From NCBI GenBank assembly GCA_964653595.1, contig CAZZHH010000003.1, forward strand, positions 39,199 to 103,198: a stretch of 64,000 nucleotides of DNA, written 5' to 3'. A model generated the notes under the pieces. That model was given only the letters and a program-made list of their open reading frames with translations, had not been told where the DNA came from and made no database searches. Made by a program: the position numbers and the translations under genes. Shown piece by piece: positions 33,168-41,371 of the stretch; position 1 is the stretch's first letter; each line of letters opens with the position of its first letter. Source of the DNA: JBAXTE01 sp964653595. GTDB lineage: Bacteria; Bacteroidota; Bacteroidia; Bacteroidales; WCHB1-69.

Positions 33168-34040
33168 TTATTCACAAATTGTAAGCGAATTAAATCCGAT
33201 AATGTCTTTATGTGTTTTTTCTTCATTATCTTCATCGAATAGAATTTCCATATCGTTTTCAGAATAGAATTTCCCCTTGTAAGAAATCATTGCGTCAATA
33301 TGTTGTACAATATCATTGCCATCTTCTGAATAACAACCATAATCGTCAAGGTTTAAAGGCACATTATATTCTACTTCGGTAGCATTGTTCTCCAACCATT
33401 CTGAAGCGTCAATTTCTTCGCCGTTTTTCTCTGCTTGCTCTTTGCATTTTTGGAATTCATCACATTGTTCTTGTGTCAATTTATAAACAAGACCCTCGTC
33501 TTCCCACACGCACAGCACTTCCCAATCCACATCCACTTTTCCGAGTTCCAATCTATGCGAACCGTCACGAAGGTGTTCAACAAAAACTTCGGTACCTACT
33601 GGAACCATTGCAATACCAACAGGACAATTGTCGTTTTCATTGTCATAATCGTTGTTGAGTTCGTAGTAAGTGTTTTCCTGTAAATCGGTATCATCTCCCA
33701 TGTGAATATAACGATCCTGATAAAAATCCCTATTGTCAAAAATGGCTTCGCTAATATCATTTTCATCTCTATTGAGTTCATAATAGAGTTTGCCATTGTT
33801 TGTATCAACAGATACTTCACAAGGTGCTTCTTCGCAGAGGTCTTCCAACCAATCTTCGGCATAAAACTCTTCACCATCACGCTTCTTTGCAATATAAAAA
33901 GCCTGTACTTCTGCATCTGTCATCATAAAGACTCTGTTTGCGTCAGTTAAATCAAAACATTCCTTACGTATAATATCACTTTTGTTTCCATATTCGATCG
34001 TCCCATCTTTAAACAATACTACCAATTGTGTGTTATTCAT
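33168..34040 (-). CDS. KDGT-repeat protein (290 aa)
   Basis: A paralogue of 29206-30426 with two units: VVLFKDGTIEYGNKSDIIR at the N-terminus and VEHLRDGSHRLELGKVDVD near residue 155. Each is followed by a helical 'EWLxxxxxEVxYNVPL' segment. Strongly acidic. P-box 34093-34100. Confidence 0.82.
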   Translation of the reverse strand: MNNTQLVVLFKDGTIEYGNKSDIIRKECFDLTDANRVFMMTDAEVQAFYIAKKRDGEEFYAEDWLEDLCEEAPCEVSVDTNNGKLYYELNRDENDISEAIFDNRDFYQDRYIHMGDDTDLQENTYYELNNDYDNENDNCPVGIAMVPVGTEVFVEHLRDGSHRLELGKVDVDWEVLCVWEDEGLVYKLTQEQCDEFQKCKEQAEKNGEEIDASEWLENNATEVEYNVPLNLDDYGCYSEDGNDIVQHIDAMISYKGKFYSENDMEILFDEDNEEKTHKDIIGFNSLTICE

Positions 34041-34112
34041 TTTTTTATCTACCTTTCATTTTAGATATTTGATACTACAATTGGGATTGTATTTTATTCA
34101 TCAAATGCGAAT

Positions 34113-34688
34113 TTATTCAATTGGTGTAATATTTATACTGCTTATAAATGTATCATAGTTTGATCGATCGATTGTGATTTTCAGTTTTTGTTTTTTAACT
34201 ATGTTGTCTTTAAACATTTCATCATCAAGCATTGCGGGTTTTTTAAATTTTATTAAAGTGACAAAATGCTCTAATCCGCAAATTTCATAAAGATATAATT
34301 TATTGCGCCTGTAATGTTCTAAAGATTTCAATGCAGAGTTGTTCTTTTCCAGTCTTAACTTGAAGTCACCAATCACATCCTTATAACTATCTATCGGAAA
34401 GCATGATCGGTGTACTTTGTACATACAATCCTGTAAATACAAATTGTCTTTTCCCTTTATTTGCATAATGAGTGTATTTACCGCATCCATCAATACAAGT
34501 TCCGACATAAACTCGATATTGCCCAATTTATCGTCAAGTTTATTAAATTGCTTTATTTTTTCATCTGTGATATCAATTTCCAAATCATAAAATTGATACA
34601 AAATTTCAGAACCTCTATCTTGTGCAATGAACTCTTTAATGTATTTAATGATTTTTTCTTTCAATTCTTTTGACATATAAGCAACCAT
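34113..34688 (-). CDS. Unknown helical protein (191 aa)
   Basis: Follows the 110-residue gene with overlapping stop and start (TAAATG). Mostly helical and basic; ends KITIDRSNYDTFISSI. An internal ATG four codons later is an alternative start. No family recognised. Confidence 0.75.
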   Translation of the reverse strand: MVAYMSKELKEKIIKYIKEFIAQDRGSEILYQFYDLEIDITDEKIKQFNKLDDKLGNIEFMSELVLMDAVNTLIMQIKGKDNLYLQDCMYKVHRSCFPIDSYKDVIGDFKLRLEKNNSALKSLEHYRRNKLYLYEICGLEHFVTLIKFKKPAMLDDEMFKDNIVKKQKLKITIDRSNYDTFISSINITPIE

Positions 34689-35021
34689 TTAACTTTCATG
34701 AACTTGTTTGAATTCGATAGTATTCGTTACCAATTTCGAGTATTTACCTCTATGGATAACTTGTTTAGGATTACAGTCTGGACCATATTTGGCAACCTGA
34801 CCAAACAACCTATCTTCTACCCAGTTTTGAATGTTCTTTCCCGTTGTACGCAAATCCACCAAGAACCTATAATTCTTTCCGAATACTGTCCATGCGCAAA
34901 AATCCGCAATATCCCTTAGTGTAATTTCGCTCGTGGGGATTGACATACACCTCGCCCAACCGTGTAATTGTTCCTGTGAAAACTCCACAGTCTTATCGCC
35001 AATTTGAAACTTATAATTCAT
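34689..35021 (-). CDS. Unknown protein (110 aa)
   Basis: AAAGGTAAAAA precedes the ATG. The central 'EITLRDIADFCAWTVFGKNY' weakly resembles the core of 20965-21264 and 21266-21574. It lies between the big LRR gene and 34113-34688 in one operon. Confidence 0.75.
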   Translation of the reverse strand: MNYKFQIGDKTVEFSQEQLHGWARCMSIPTSEITLRDIADFCAWTVFGKNYRFLVDLRTTGKNIQNWVEDRLFGQVAKYGPDCNPKQVIHRGKYSKLVTNTIEFKQVHES

Positions 35022-35033
35022 TTTTTACCTTTC

Positions 35034-36215
35034 TTATTTTTTATTCCATTTTTCAAGAAATTCTTTATCTAATTTTGTACATCCACAAAATACATAATTG
35101 CCAATACTTTCAATCGAGTTTGGTAATGTAACATTTGTTAAATTTGTACAATTTTGAAATGCACCGTCACCAATACTCTTAATCGAATTAGGCAATATAA
35201 CATTTGTTAAACTTATACATCCATAAAATACATAATTACCAACACTCTCAATTGAATCAGGCAATATAACATTTGTTAAATTTGTACAACCATCAAACAC
35301 ATAACCACCAATACTCTTAATCGAATCAGGCAATATAATGTTTGTCAAACTTGTACACCACAAGAATGCACCGTTACCAATACTCTTAATCGAATCAGGC
35401 AATATAACATTTGTTAAACTTGTACATCCATAAAATACATAATTACCAATACTCTTAATCGAATCAGGCAATACAACACTCGTTAGATTTATACAATATT
35501 CAAATGCACCATATCCAATGTTCTCAACCGAATCTGGTATCACAATATCTGTAAAATTCCAACATCTATCAAACGCATAACCACCAATACTCTTAATCGA
35601 ATCAGGCAATATAATGTTTGTCAAACTTGTACATCCACAAAATACATAATTGCCAATACTTTCAATCGAGTTTGGTAATGTAACATTTGTTAAATTTGTA
35701 CAATTTTGAAATGCACCGTCACCAATACTCTTAATCGAGTTTGGCAATATAATGTTTGTCAAACTTGTACACCCCAAGAATGCACCGTCACCAATACTAT
35801 TAATCGAATTAGGTAGCGTAACATTTGTTAAACTTGTACATCCATAAAATACATAATTACCAATACTTTCAATCGAATCAGGCAATATAACACTTGTTAA
35901 ATTTGTACATCCATAAAATACATAATTACCAATACTTTCAATCGAGTTTGGCAATATAATGTTTGTCAAACTTGTACAACCATCAAACACATAACCACCA
36001 ATACTTTCAATTGAATCGGGTAATATAACGTTTGTCAGGCTTGTGCAGCGAAAAAATGATTTATTTAAAACGCCTACAACTCTGTATGCAATATTGTCAA
36101 TATTTAAAATACGAGGAATTGTTACATTAACAACACTCCTGTCTGCCTTATAGACTTTGGCTGTGTTATTTTTATATAATTTATATGTGATACCATCTTG
36201 TGTGAATTGTTTCAT
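35034..36215 (-). CDS. BspA-like protein with 14 near-identical LRR repeats
   Basis: After a 58-residue cap, fourteen repeats of 23 residues follow without interruption, of the form SLTNVILPDSIESIGNYVF plus YGCT. They are far more uniform than in the other LRR proteins here. Units 5-6 and 13-14 are almost identical, also in DNA (35636-35738 versus 35083-35185), which indicates recent internal duplication or conversion. Start at MKQFTQDGITYKLY, 8 nt after GAAAGG. P-box 36274-36281. No signal peptide. Confidence 0.9.
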   Translation of the reverse strand: MKQFTQDGITYKLYKNNTAKVYKADRSVVNVTIPRILNIDNIAYRVVGVLNKSFFRCTSLTNVILPDSIESIGGYVFDGCTSLTNIILPNSIESIGNYVFYGCTNLTSVILPDSIESIGNYVFYGCTSLTNVTLPNSINSIGDGAFLGCTSLTNIILPNSIKSIGDGAFQNCTNLTNVTLPNSIESIGNYVFCGCTSLTNIILPDSIKSIGGYAFDRCWNFTDIVIPDSVENIGYGAFEYCINLTSVVLPDSIKSIGNYVFYGCTSLTNVILPDSIKSIGNGAFLWCTSLTNIILPDSIKSIGGYVFDGCTNLTNVILPDSIESVGNYVFYGCISLTNVILPNSIKSIGDGAFQNCTNLTNVTLPNSIESIGNYVFCGCTKLDKEFLEKWNKK

Positions 36216-36327
36216 TTTAAAATAACCTTTCATTTTGTTGTTTTGTATAATGAGATTACAATTGAGCTGATACTTTATTCACAAATTTTGAATTTTTGTT
36301 TCATGAAGAAGAAAATAAAAAATTCCA

Positions 36328-36335
36328 TGAATAAA
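36328..36335 (+). promoter_or_regulatory. Plus-strand P-box
   Basis: TGAATAAA at 36328 and TGTATAG at 36349, standard spacing; divergent from the minus-strand box at 36274-36281. Confidence 0.68.
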
Positions 36336-36392
36336 AATTAATTGCCACTGTATAGAACAGGTACTAAATACAAATACTAAAGGAAATGTATT

Positions 36393-36671
36393 ATGAACGA
36401 AGATGCATTGAAACAAGTGTATCAGGTGGTTCTTACAGAAGGAAAAGACGTTATCGTAAAGATTGCAGATATTTTTGCCAAAAACGTTGAACAGGAAAAT
36501 AAAACAAATAAGCCTATTACGGTTTTTGTTTTCGGAACACAAGATGGGGCCGTAGGTTGTCAATGTATGGACGAATTAATCACCATGAGCGATGAAGACA
36601 AAGTGAAGACAATGAATTTGTTTATTGATCACCTTACCATGGTTTCAAAAATGCAAGAAATGTTGAATTAA
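36393..36671 (+). CDS. Unknown small protein (92 aa)
   Basis: MNEDALKQVYQVVLTEGKDV... resembles one unit of the duplicated plus-strand protein 23513-23971: 'MNE', helix, 'IFAKNVEQE', then 'PITVFVFGTQDGAVGCQCMD' and a C-terminal helix. AAAGGA is upstream. Confidence 0.78.
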   Translation: MNEDALKQVYQVVLTEGKDVIVKIADIFAKNVEQENKTNKPITVFVFGTQDGAVGCQCMDELITMSDEDKVKTMNLFIDHLTMVSKMQEMLN

Positions 36672-36702
36672 TGTAAACAAGACGAAGCACCAGAATAATA
36701 TA

Positions 36703-36729
36703 ACGCCCTGTGAAAATAGGGCGTTTTTT
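36703..36729 (+). terminator. Intrinsic terminator
   Basis: CGCCCT/AGGGCG followed by six T on the plus strand, after 36393-36671. Confidence 0.88.
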
Positions 36730-36750
36730 CTTAAAAACATTCAAATTTCA

Positions 36751-36758
36751 TGAATAAG
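36751..36758 (+). promoter_or_regulatory. P-box fused to a gene lacking its start
   Basis: TGAATAAG with GGTAATAC at the standard distance (36772). The family B reading frame begins at once afterwards, with no leader. Confidence 0.5.
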
Positions 36759-36776
36759 TATTCGTTTCGGTGGTAA

Positions 36777-37319
36777 TACGTATTCACAGAAGACGCATTC
36801 CGTGCGACAAAAAACAATCAAGACGATGAACGTAATGTAACAAATTTTGTCTCTGGATTGTATAATGAACTCCCCTACTTTACACGGGAAGATAATCAAT
36901 ATTATGAAGCAGGCAGGTTATGTGCAAGATATATTCATGCATTTCATGCGAATTCGGCTGATAAACCACAGTTGTTACAAGACGCAAATACGATAAAATA
37001 TCATCATGAATCTGAAAATCTTATTTGCGACCTTATTGATTCGGCTACTAAGCATTTAGAACAAAACCGTTCTGTTATAGAACTGACTGACAATGCCTTG
37101 AAGAACATGCCCGAATCATATAACCTTACAACCGTTAAAATTGTCAACAGCATGTATAACATGGAAGAGTTAGGTAAATATATCCATCGTGACACTTTAA
37201 ATTTCATTAATGATTGGCAAGATGAACTTATTTGCAACCATGGTAATGAATACCAATTCAATATTGCCCGTGGGTTGATTAATATCATGATGGGGTTCGA
37301 ACACATGCTCGATGAATAA
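36777..37319 (+). pseudogene. Family B gene fragment without start codon
   Basis: From 36777 the frame reads YVFTEDAFRATKNNQ, then 'FVSGLYNE' and 'YYEAGRLCARYIH', the family B N-terminus. There is no ATG, GTG or TTG before the TTG at 36858, and an in-frame TAA lies at 36774. The leader and ribosome site between promoter and gene are missing. It is probably a 5' deletion; expression from the TTG at 36858 cannot be excluded. Confidence 0.65.
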
Positions 37320-37324
37320 AGAAC

Positions 37325-37355
37325 AGGCGGTCATTTCTGACCGCCTAAATTTTTT
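37325..37355 (+). terminator. Intrinsic terminator
   Basis: AGGCGGTC/GACCGCCT with a six-base loop and a T-run. Confidence 0.85.
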
Positions 37356-37373
37356 ACGTGGGGTTGTGGGTTT

Positions 37374-38087
37374 TTAAATTGAAGTTATTTGTTTCCTAAA
37401 TAACGGCTTCATCTCAATGCAATGAAACGACATAAATCCGTGTTCAATATTATTATAAACACATAGTTTTTTAATAGATTTACAGTTTTCAAAAGCTCGT
37501 TGTCCGACAACTTGAAGTGCATAAGGCAACGAAGTTAATTTCATTTTCACACAGTTGAAGAATGCGGATTCACCAAGACATTGCAAAGAAACAGGTAATG
37601 TATACATGGTCATTTTCTTACAGTTCCAAAACGCCCTGTCCAAAATAGCTTCAACGGTTTTCGGTAACATAATGTGTTCAAGGTTTTCACAATCAAAAAA
37701 CGCTTCATGGTAAATATACTTCAACTCATCATTAAAATCTACATACCGTAAGTTTGTACAACTTCCGAATGCCAGCCGTCCAATTGTCTGCAAGGATTTT
37801 GGAAGTTTAATGCGTAATAGGTTTTTACAAAAACGAAATACACATGCGCCAATTTCTACAATCGTATCGGGCAATTCAATATGTTCAAGTTTGTCACAGT
37901 CGGAAAACGCATGGTCAAAAATCTTCACAACAGAATAGGTCACATTCTCATGAACAACTTCACTGGGAATAACAATCTTTTCCTGATTATGTAATTCGAT
38001 TACACGTTTGCATTTATAATACGCACACACCTGTGCTGTCCCATTCGGGAACAGGTCATAAAGAATGCCGTCAATAATTGTTTTCAT
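37374..38087 (-). CDS. BspA-like leucine-rich repeat protein
   Basis: A 237-residue protein with a cap (MKTIIDGILYDLFPNGTAQV) and about seven LRR_5 repeats such as IELPDTIVEIGACVF. Start at MKTIID by homology to the other caps. This ATG is only about 10 nt after TGTA and has no ribosome site, so it may be leaderless. P-box 38115-38122 with a 14 nt spacer, inside an 18-bp inverted repeat that includes codons 3-8. Confidence 0.82.
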   Translation of the reverse strand: MKTIIDGILYDLFPNGTAQVCAYYKCKRVIELHNQEKIVIPSEVVHENVTYSVVKIFDHAFSDCDKLEHIELPDTIVEIGACVFRFCKNLLRIKLPKSLQTIGRLAFGSCTNLRYVDFNDELKYIYHEAFFDCENLEHIMLPKTVEAILDRAFWNCKKMTMYTLPVSLQCLGESAFFNCVKMKLTSLPYALQVVGQRAFENCKSIKKLCVYNNIEHGFMSFHCIEMKPLFRKQITSI

Positions 38088-38115
38088 ACTACATAATACA
38101 ATTATTGACGGCATT
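38064..38115 (-). repeat. 18-bp inverted repeat spanning promoter and start codon
   Basis: Arms at 38064-38081 and 38098-38115 (core ATGCCGTCAATAATTGT) are perfect complements, 16 nt apart. One arm is the promoter spacer plus TGTA; the other is the beginning of the LRR gene. Confidence 0.8.
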
Positions 38116-38152
38116 TTATTCAGAACAAAGTGTAGCATTTGGTGCGAATTTT

Positions 38153-38731
38153 TTAACCCAACCTGCATTCAAAGCTGATTTCCAATAAAATCTTAACAAC
38201 CACAACCTCTGGGCGATAACAATATTGACCACGAGGCCAAAGTGCCCCGTCATACAACATACCTCTCAACTCACTGTAATCATTCACGTATTCTTTTACG
38301 TCTTCCAAATAACAACTCCAATCATTGAAAACCACATGAAGCAGTTGCAGAATAAAACTATCTCCCAAGATTGTGTCATGAGTTTCTTCCAAACTGTTCA
38401 ACCATTGATGAATGTGCGCAATTCCATAATCATGAATCGTGTCGCCAATTACGGAAAACACAAGGCCAGCTACAGACTCATAATCACATAGTCGTTTAAT
38501 ATTATAGGCAATTAAATCTTTTGCCGTGTCCAAAGACCTCTGAACTTGCAATGATGGAATACAATCCTTTGCGCGCTGGAGTTCCATGTGATGACCGCAA
38601 TACACACCAAACTGATTCGCCATACCGTCATTGGATATCCCACACATTCCATAGAGGAAGTCGATAATGGCTTTTTCCTTTTCAATATTCTCTTTAATAA
38701 GAGCAATACCTTTTGCGCTTAAAACTTGCAT
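38153..38731 (-). CDS. Family B protein, copy 5
   Basis: A 192-residue protein with 'LSAKGIALIKENIEKEKAII', 'FLYGMCGISND' and 'YCGHHMELQRAKDCI'; closest to 38820-39371. P-box 38785-38792. Confidence 0.78.
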   Translation of the reverse strand: MQVLSAKGIALIKENIEKEKAIIDFLYGMCGISNDGMANQFGVYCGHHMELQRAKDCIPSLQVQRSLDTAKDLIAYNIKRLCDYESVAGLVFSVIGDTIHDYGIAHIHQWLNSLEETHDTILGDSFILQLLHVVFNDWSCYLEDVKEYVNDYSELRGMLYDGALWPRGQYCYRPEVVVVKILLEISFECRLG

Positions 38732-38819
38732 GTTTCTAACCTTTCATTTTATTTTGTTAATATCTAATACAAACAACGCCGTACTTTATTCACAAATTTC
38801 CAATAAAGTACGGCTATTA

Positions 38820-39371
38820 TTATTTCACTTGCTCTTTAATATCTGTTAAGAAATCAATTATCCATGCCTGTACATGATGGATATCGCAATTCTTTTCAGG
38901 AAACGATGTTTCTTTCATGAACATATTCTCTGTGAAATACACATAACCTGTTGATTGGTCACGAAATTCTTCATGTTTAATGTGTTCCATACCTGCGTAC
39001 AAAAGATGAAGAACGATACTGCAAACATAAACCGAATGCATATTCGTTTCCATCCATGTAATCCATTGCCGAATATTATACAGTGTTACTGTGTTGCGAA
39101 CAACAGAGTCGGTCAGTTCTTCACAAATTCCCTGATTATGCATTTGGTAAAGCTTATTCAGCAACACACCTTTTGCCTCAATCACATGATTATTCATTAA
39201 GCAATTGTATGCACGTTCCAAATCCATATAAATACCACAATGACGACCAACGATATTTGCCGTATTGTTATTTGGAATGTTGCACAAACCGAGTATGAAT
39301 TCCACAACCTCCAATTCATTCTCGATATTGTTCTTGATAAGTTCATAACCTTGTTCGGTTAAAAATTTCAT
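38820..39371 (-). CDS. Family B protein, copy 6
   Basis: A 183-residue tandem neighbour of copy 5: 'LTEQGYELIKNNIENELEVV', 'FILGLCNIPNN', 'HCGIYMDLERAYNCL'. Promoter variant TGAATAAT at 39425-39432. Confidence 0.78.
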   Translation of the reverse strand: MKFLTEQGYELIKNNIENELEVVEFILGLCNIPNNNTANIVGRHCGIYMDLERAYNCLMNNHVIEAKGVLLNKLYQMHNQGICEELTDSVVRNTVTLYNIRQWITWMETNMHSVYVCSIVLHLLYAGMEHIKHEEFRDQSTGYVYFTENMFMKETSFPEKNCDIHHVQAWIIDFLTDIKEQVK

Positions 39372-39439
39372 TGCTTGATACCTTTCGTTTTGTTTTGTAA
39401 TATCTAATACAAACCGTGAGGATAATTATTCACAATTTC

Positions 39440-40204
39440 TTACTTTTTCTTTTTCAGTGTTTTTTCGTACTCTTCCAGTCTGATTTTGCGAATATATGTT
39501 CTGTCGAAACTGCGAACAACAAGACCTTCAGCCGTTCCGCAAGTATCAATCCCTGCTTGCGTATTGGCATACTGTTTCAGGAATTCGTACATATCTTCCA
39601 CATTTTGCGGCAACTGTGAAATATCCACCTCACACAATGACGGAACCATATATAAGCCGTTCTGCTTGCAGAAATTTTCAATTTCCGTTACGTTCATAAA
39701 ACCCAACCCGCCATTTTCCCGCCAATGTGAGATGGCATCTAACGGCATGGCTTGAATACGTTCCATTGTCTCTTTGCTGATTCTTGCAACGTCAAAAACT
39801 CTATAACCAACCTGATTGGAATTCGTATAATTGATTTTCCCTTTACCGATATTCCCGCCATAAACTTCACCATAGACAATGACAATATCATCACCAGTAT
39901 CAACCGACATAAGCTTTTCAGCAACGGGAATGAGATTTTCCACAATGCCCAGTGTCGGATTAAGAATCCTGTCGCCCTTTGCATGGAGCATGTGTTCCCT
40001 TGAACCGATAATATAATCATTTTTATAAAGAATGATTCGTGTATTCGTTCCGTCAACTTTTTCTGTGATATAACCCTTTAACGAGCTATCTACTTTGACC
40101 AAAACGTTTTCTTTCAATCCACCTTTACCATCCAATTCGTGATAGGTAAAGATTGACGGATATTTTGTTGCTGTGTTTGATTTTTCCAAATTTTTAAAAA
40201 GCAT
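39440..40204 (-). CDS. RNA ligase (Rnl2-like nucleotidyltransferase)
   Basis: All core motifs of the covalent nucleotidyltransferase fold are seen in this 254-residue protein. Motif I is EKVDGTN, with the expected adenylated lysine near residue 49. Then come 'GSREHML', motif III-like 'VYGEVYG', 'YRVFDVA', motif IV 'EGLVVRS' and motif V 'YIRKIR'. The size and motif I context fit the RNA_ligase (Rnl2/REL) family rather than DNA ligases. It would seal nicks in RNA using ATP, in phages often to repair tRNAs cut by host defences. P-box 40253-40260. Confidence 0.85.
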   Translation of the reverse strand: MLFKNLEKSNTATKYPSIFTYHELDGKGGLKENVLVKVDSSLKGYITEKVDGTNTRIILYKNDYIIGSREHMLHAKGDRILNPTLGIVENLIPVAEKLMSVDTGDDIVIVYGEVYGGNIGKGKINYTNSNQVGYRVFDVARISKETMERIQAMPLDAISHWRENGGLGFMNVTEIENFCKQNGLYMVPSLCEVDISQLPQNVEDMYEFLKQYANTQAGIDTCGTAEGLVVRSFDRTYIRKIRLEEYEKTLKKKK

Positions 40205-40271
40205 ATCATTAAACCTTTCGTTTCATAATGTTTAATACAATTAAAGCTGAACTTTATTCACAAGTTCTTAA

Positions 40272-40301
40272 AAAAGTTAGGGGATTCACTTCTGAATCCC
40301 C
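40272..40301 (-). terminator. Intrinsic terminator, GGGGATTC type
   Basis: GGGGATTCA/TGAATCCCC with a four-base loop, T-run on the minus strand. Confidence 0.82.
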
Positions 40302-40310
40302 CATTTTTAA

Positions 40311-40958
40311 TTAGTCAATTGTACAGTTTTTACACATGATATATGGACCAAAAGAACAATCATCAAACCTACAATTCTTCCAAAAGAAACAATCTTCAGC
40401 AAACGAGCATGAACTGAATTTAGAGTAACCATCAAACAGTTCTCTGTTACCAAAAGCACATTCGTAAAAAGTAATTCCATTGTTAAAATAACACTCGTCA
40501 CCGAATTTACAGCCACTGCCAAACTCTTTTGTGTCTTCAAATCTACAATGCTCACCGAATGTATTGTTATTGCCGAATGTTGTTTCCTGTTCACGTGCAT
40601 CATCATCAAACCATAGCCCAGTAAATAAACAATCATTGCCGAATGTATTGCCATCACCGTATGATGTGACATTGTAAAATTGGCATTTGTTTTTAAATTT
40701 ATTATTATTCCCGATTGTAATACTGTCTGAATTCACAAGACCGACAACATCTCCATCGTAATCAGCACGCAACTGACACCCACTCGGAAATACACAATTA
40801 TAAATGTGCCCACCAAAAATAGTGATTTTATTTTTGAAAATAACTTTGTCTAAAAAAAAGTTATAATCGAGTCGGAGTGTACCTTCAAATTCACAAACGG
40901 TATAGCCATCTGCATTTCTTTCAAGTGCTTCAAAATCCTGCTGTGTATATTGATTCAT
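40311..40958 (-). CDS. CxFG repeat (solenoid-like) protein, copy 2
   Basis: A 215-residue protein whose residues 75-210 repeat 'FGNNNTFGEHCRFED', 'FGSGCKFGDECYF', as in 4999-5649. Cysteine, phenylalanine and glycine again sit in a regular 5-6 residue frame, with an N-terminal beta part ('FEGTLRLDYNFFLDKVIFKN'). Start at MNQYTQQDFEAL after AAAGG. P-box 41022-41029, which overlaps the stop codon of the upstream frameshifted gene. Confidence 0.78.
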   Translation of the reverse strand: MNQYTQQDFEALERNADGYTVCEFEGTLRLDYNFFLDKVIFKNKITIFGGHIYNCVFPSGCQLRADYDGDVVGLVNSDSITIGNNNKFKNKCQFYNVTSYGDGNTFGNDCLFTGLWFDDDAREQETTFGNNNTFGEHCRFEDTKEFGSGCKFGDECYFNNGITFYECAFGNRELFDGYSKFSSCSFAEDCFFWKNCRFDDCSFGPYIMCKNCTID

Positions 40959-41026
40959 TGTTTTGATACCTTTCATTTTGTTTTATTTGTTTTATAATAT
41001 CTGATACAGTTTAAATTCGATTTTAT

Positions 41027-41267
41027 TCATGAATTTTCAATTTTTAATTGCGAAATATGACCACCTCCAATATTAATAATATTAATTATTGCCAATATTG
41101 CCTTATATAACTCTCTTACAGTTGCATCGGCAATGATATATTCCACTGTAGGACGTAAAGTTAAATGGTATGAGCCGCTGCCGCTTTTTTTCAATAGCAT
41201 AATCTCTTTTAGTTATACTTTTTAATACACTGAATGCATGTTGAATTTTCTTCTTTGTTACATTCAT
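41027..41267 (-). pseudogene. Small gene with a frameshift in an A-run
   Basis: MNVTKKKIQHAFSVLKSITK... reaches a run of seven A (41185-41191). In its own frame it goes on to a TAA at 41103. The other frame continues as a more protein-like sequence, SGSYHLTLRPTVEYIIADAT, ending KIENS at the TGA at 41027, inside the next P-box. One base removed from or added to the A-run joins them into about 79 residues. P-box 41317-41324. Confidence 0.55.
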
Positions 41268-41371
41268 GTTTCTATTCTCTTTCGTTTCATAATGTTTAAT
41301 ACAATTAAAGCTGAACTTTATTCATAATTTGTTAGTATTTTATGCGAATAAGTTTTAGGGGAAGTAAAAAC

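Noticed and set aside
35034..36215. CRISPR-like array of evenly spaced repeats
   Set aside because: The 69-bp periodicity is coding DNA for LRR repeats in one open frame; there are no unique spacers.
41057..41102. AT-rich palindromic stretch (AATATTAATAATATTAATTATT) as an origin
   Set aside because: It lies within the second-frame coding part of the small frameshifted gene (AIINIINIGGG) and is explained by isoleucine and asparagine codons.
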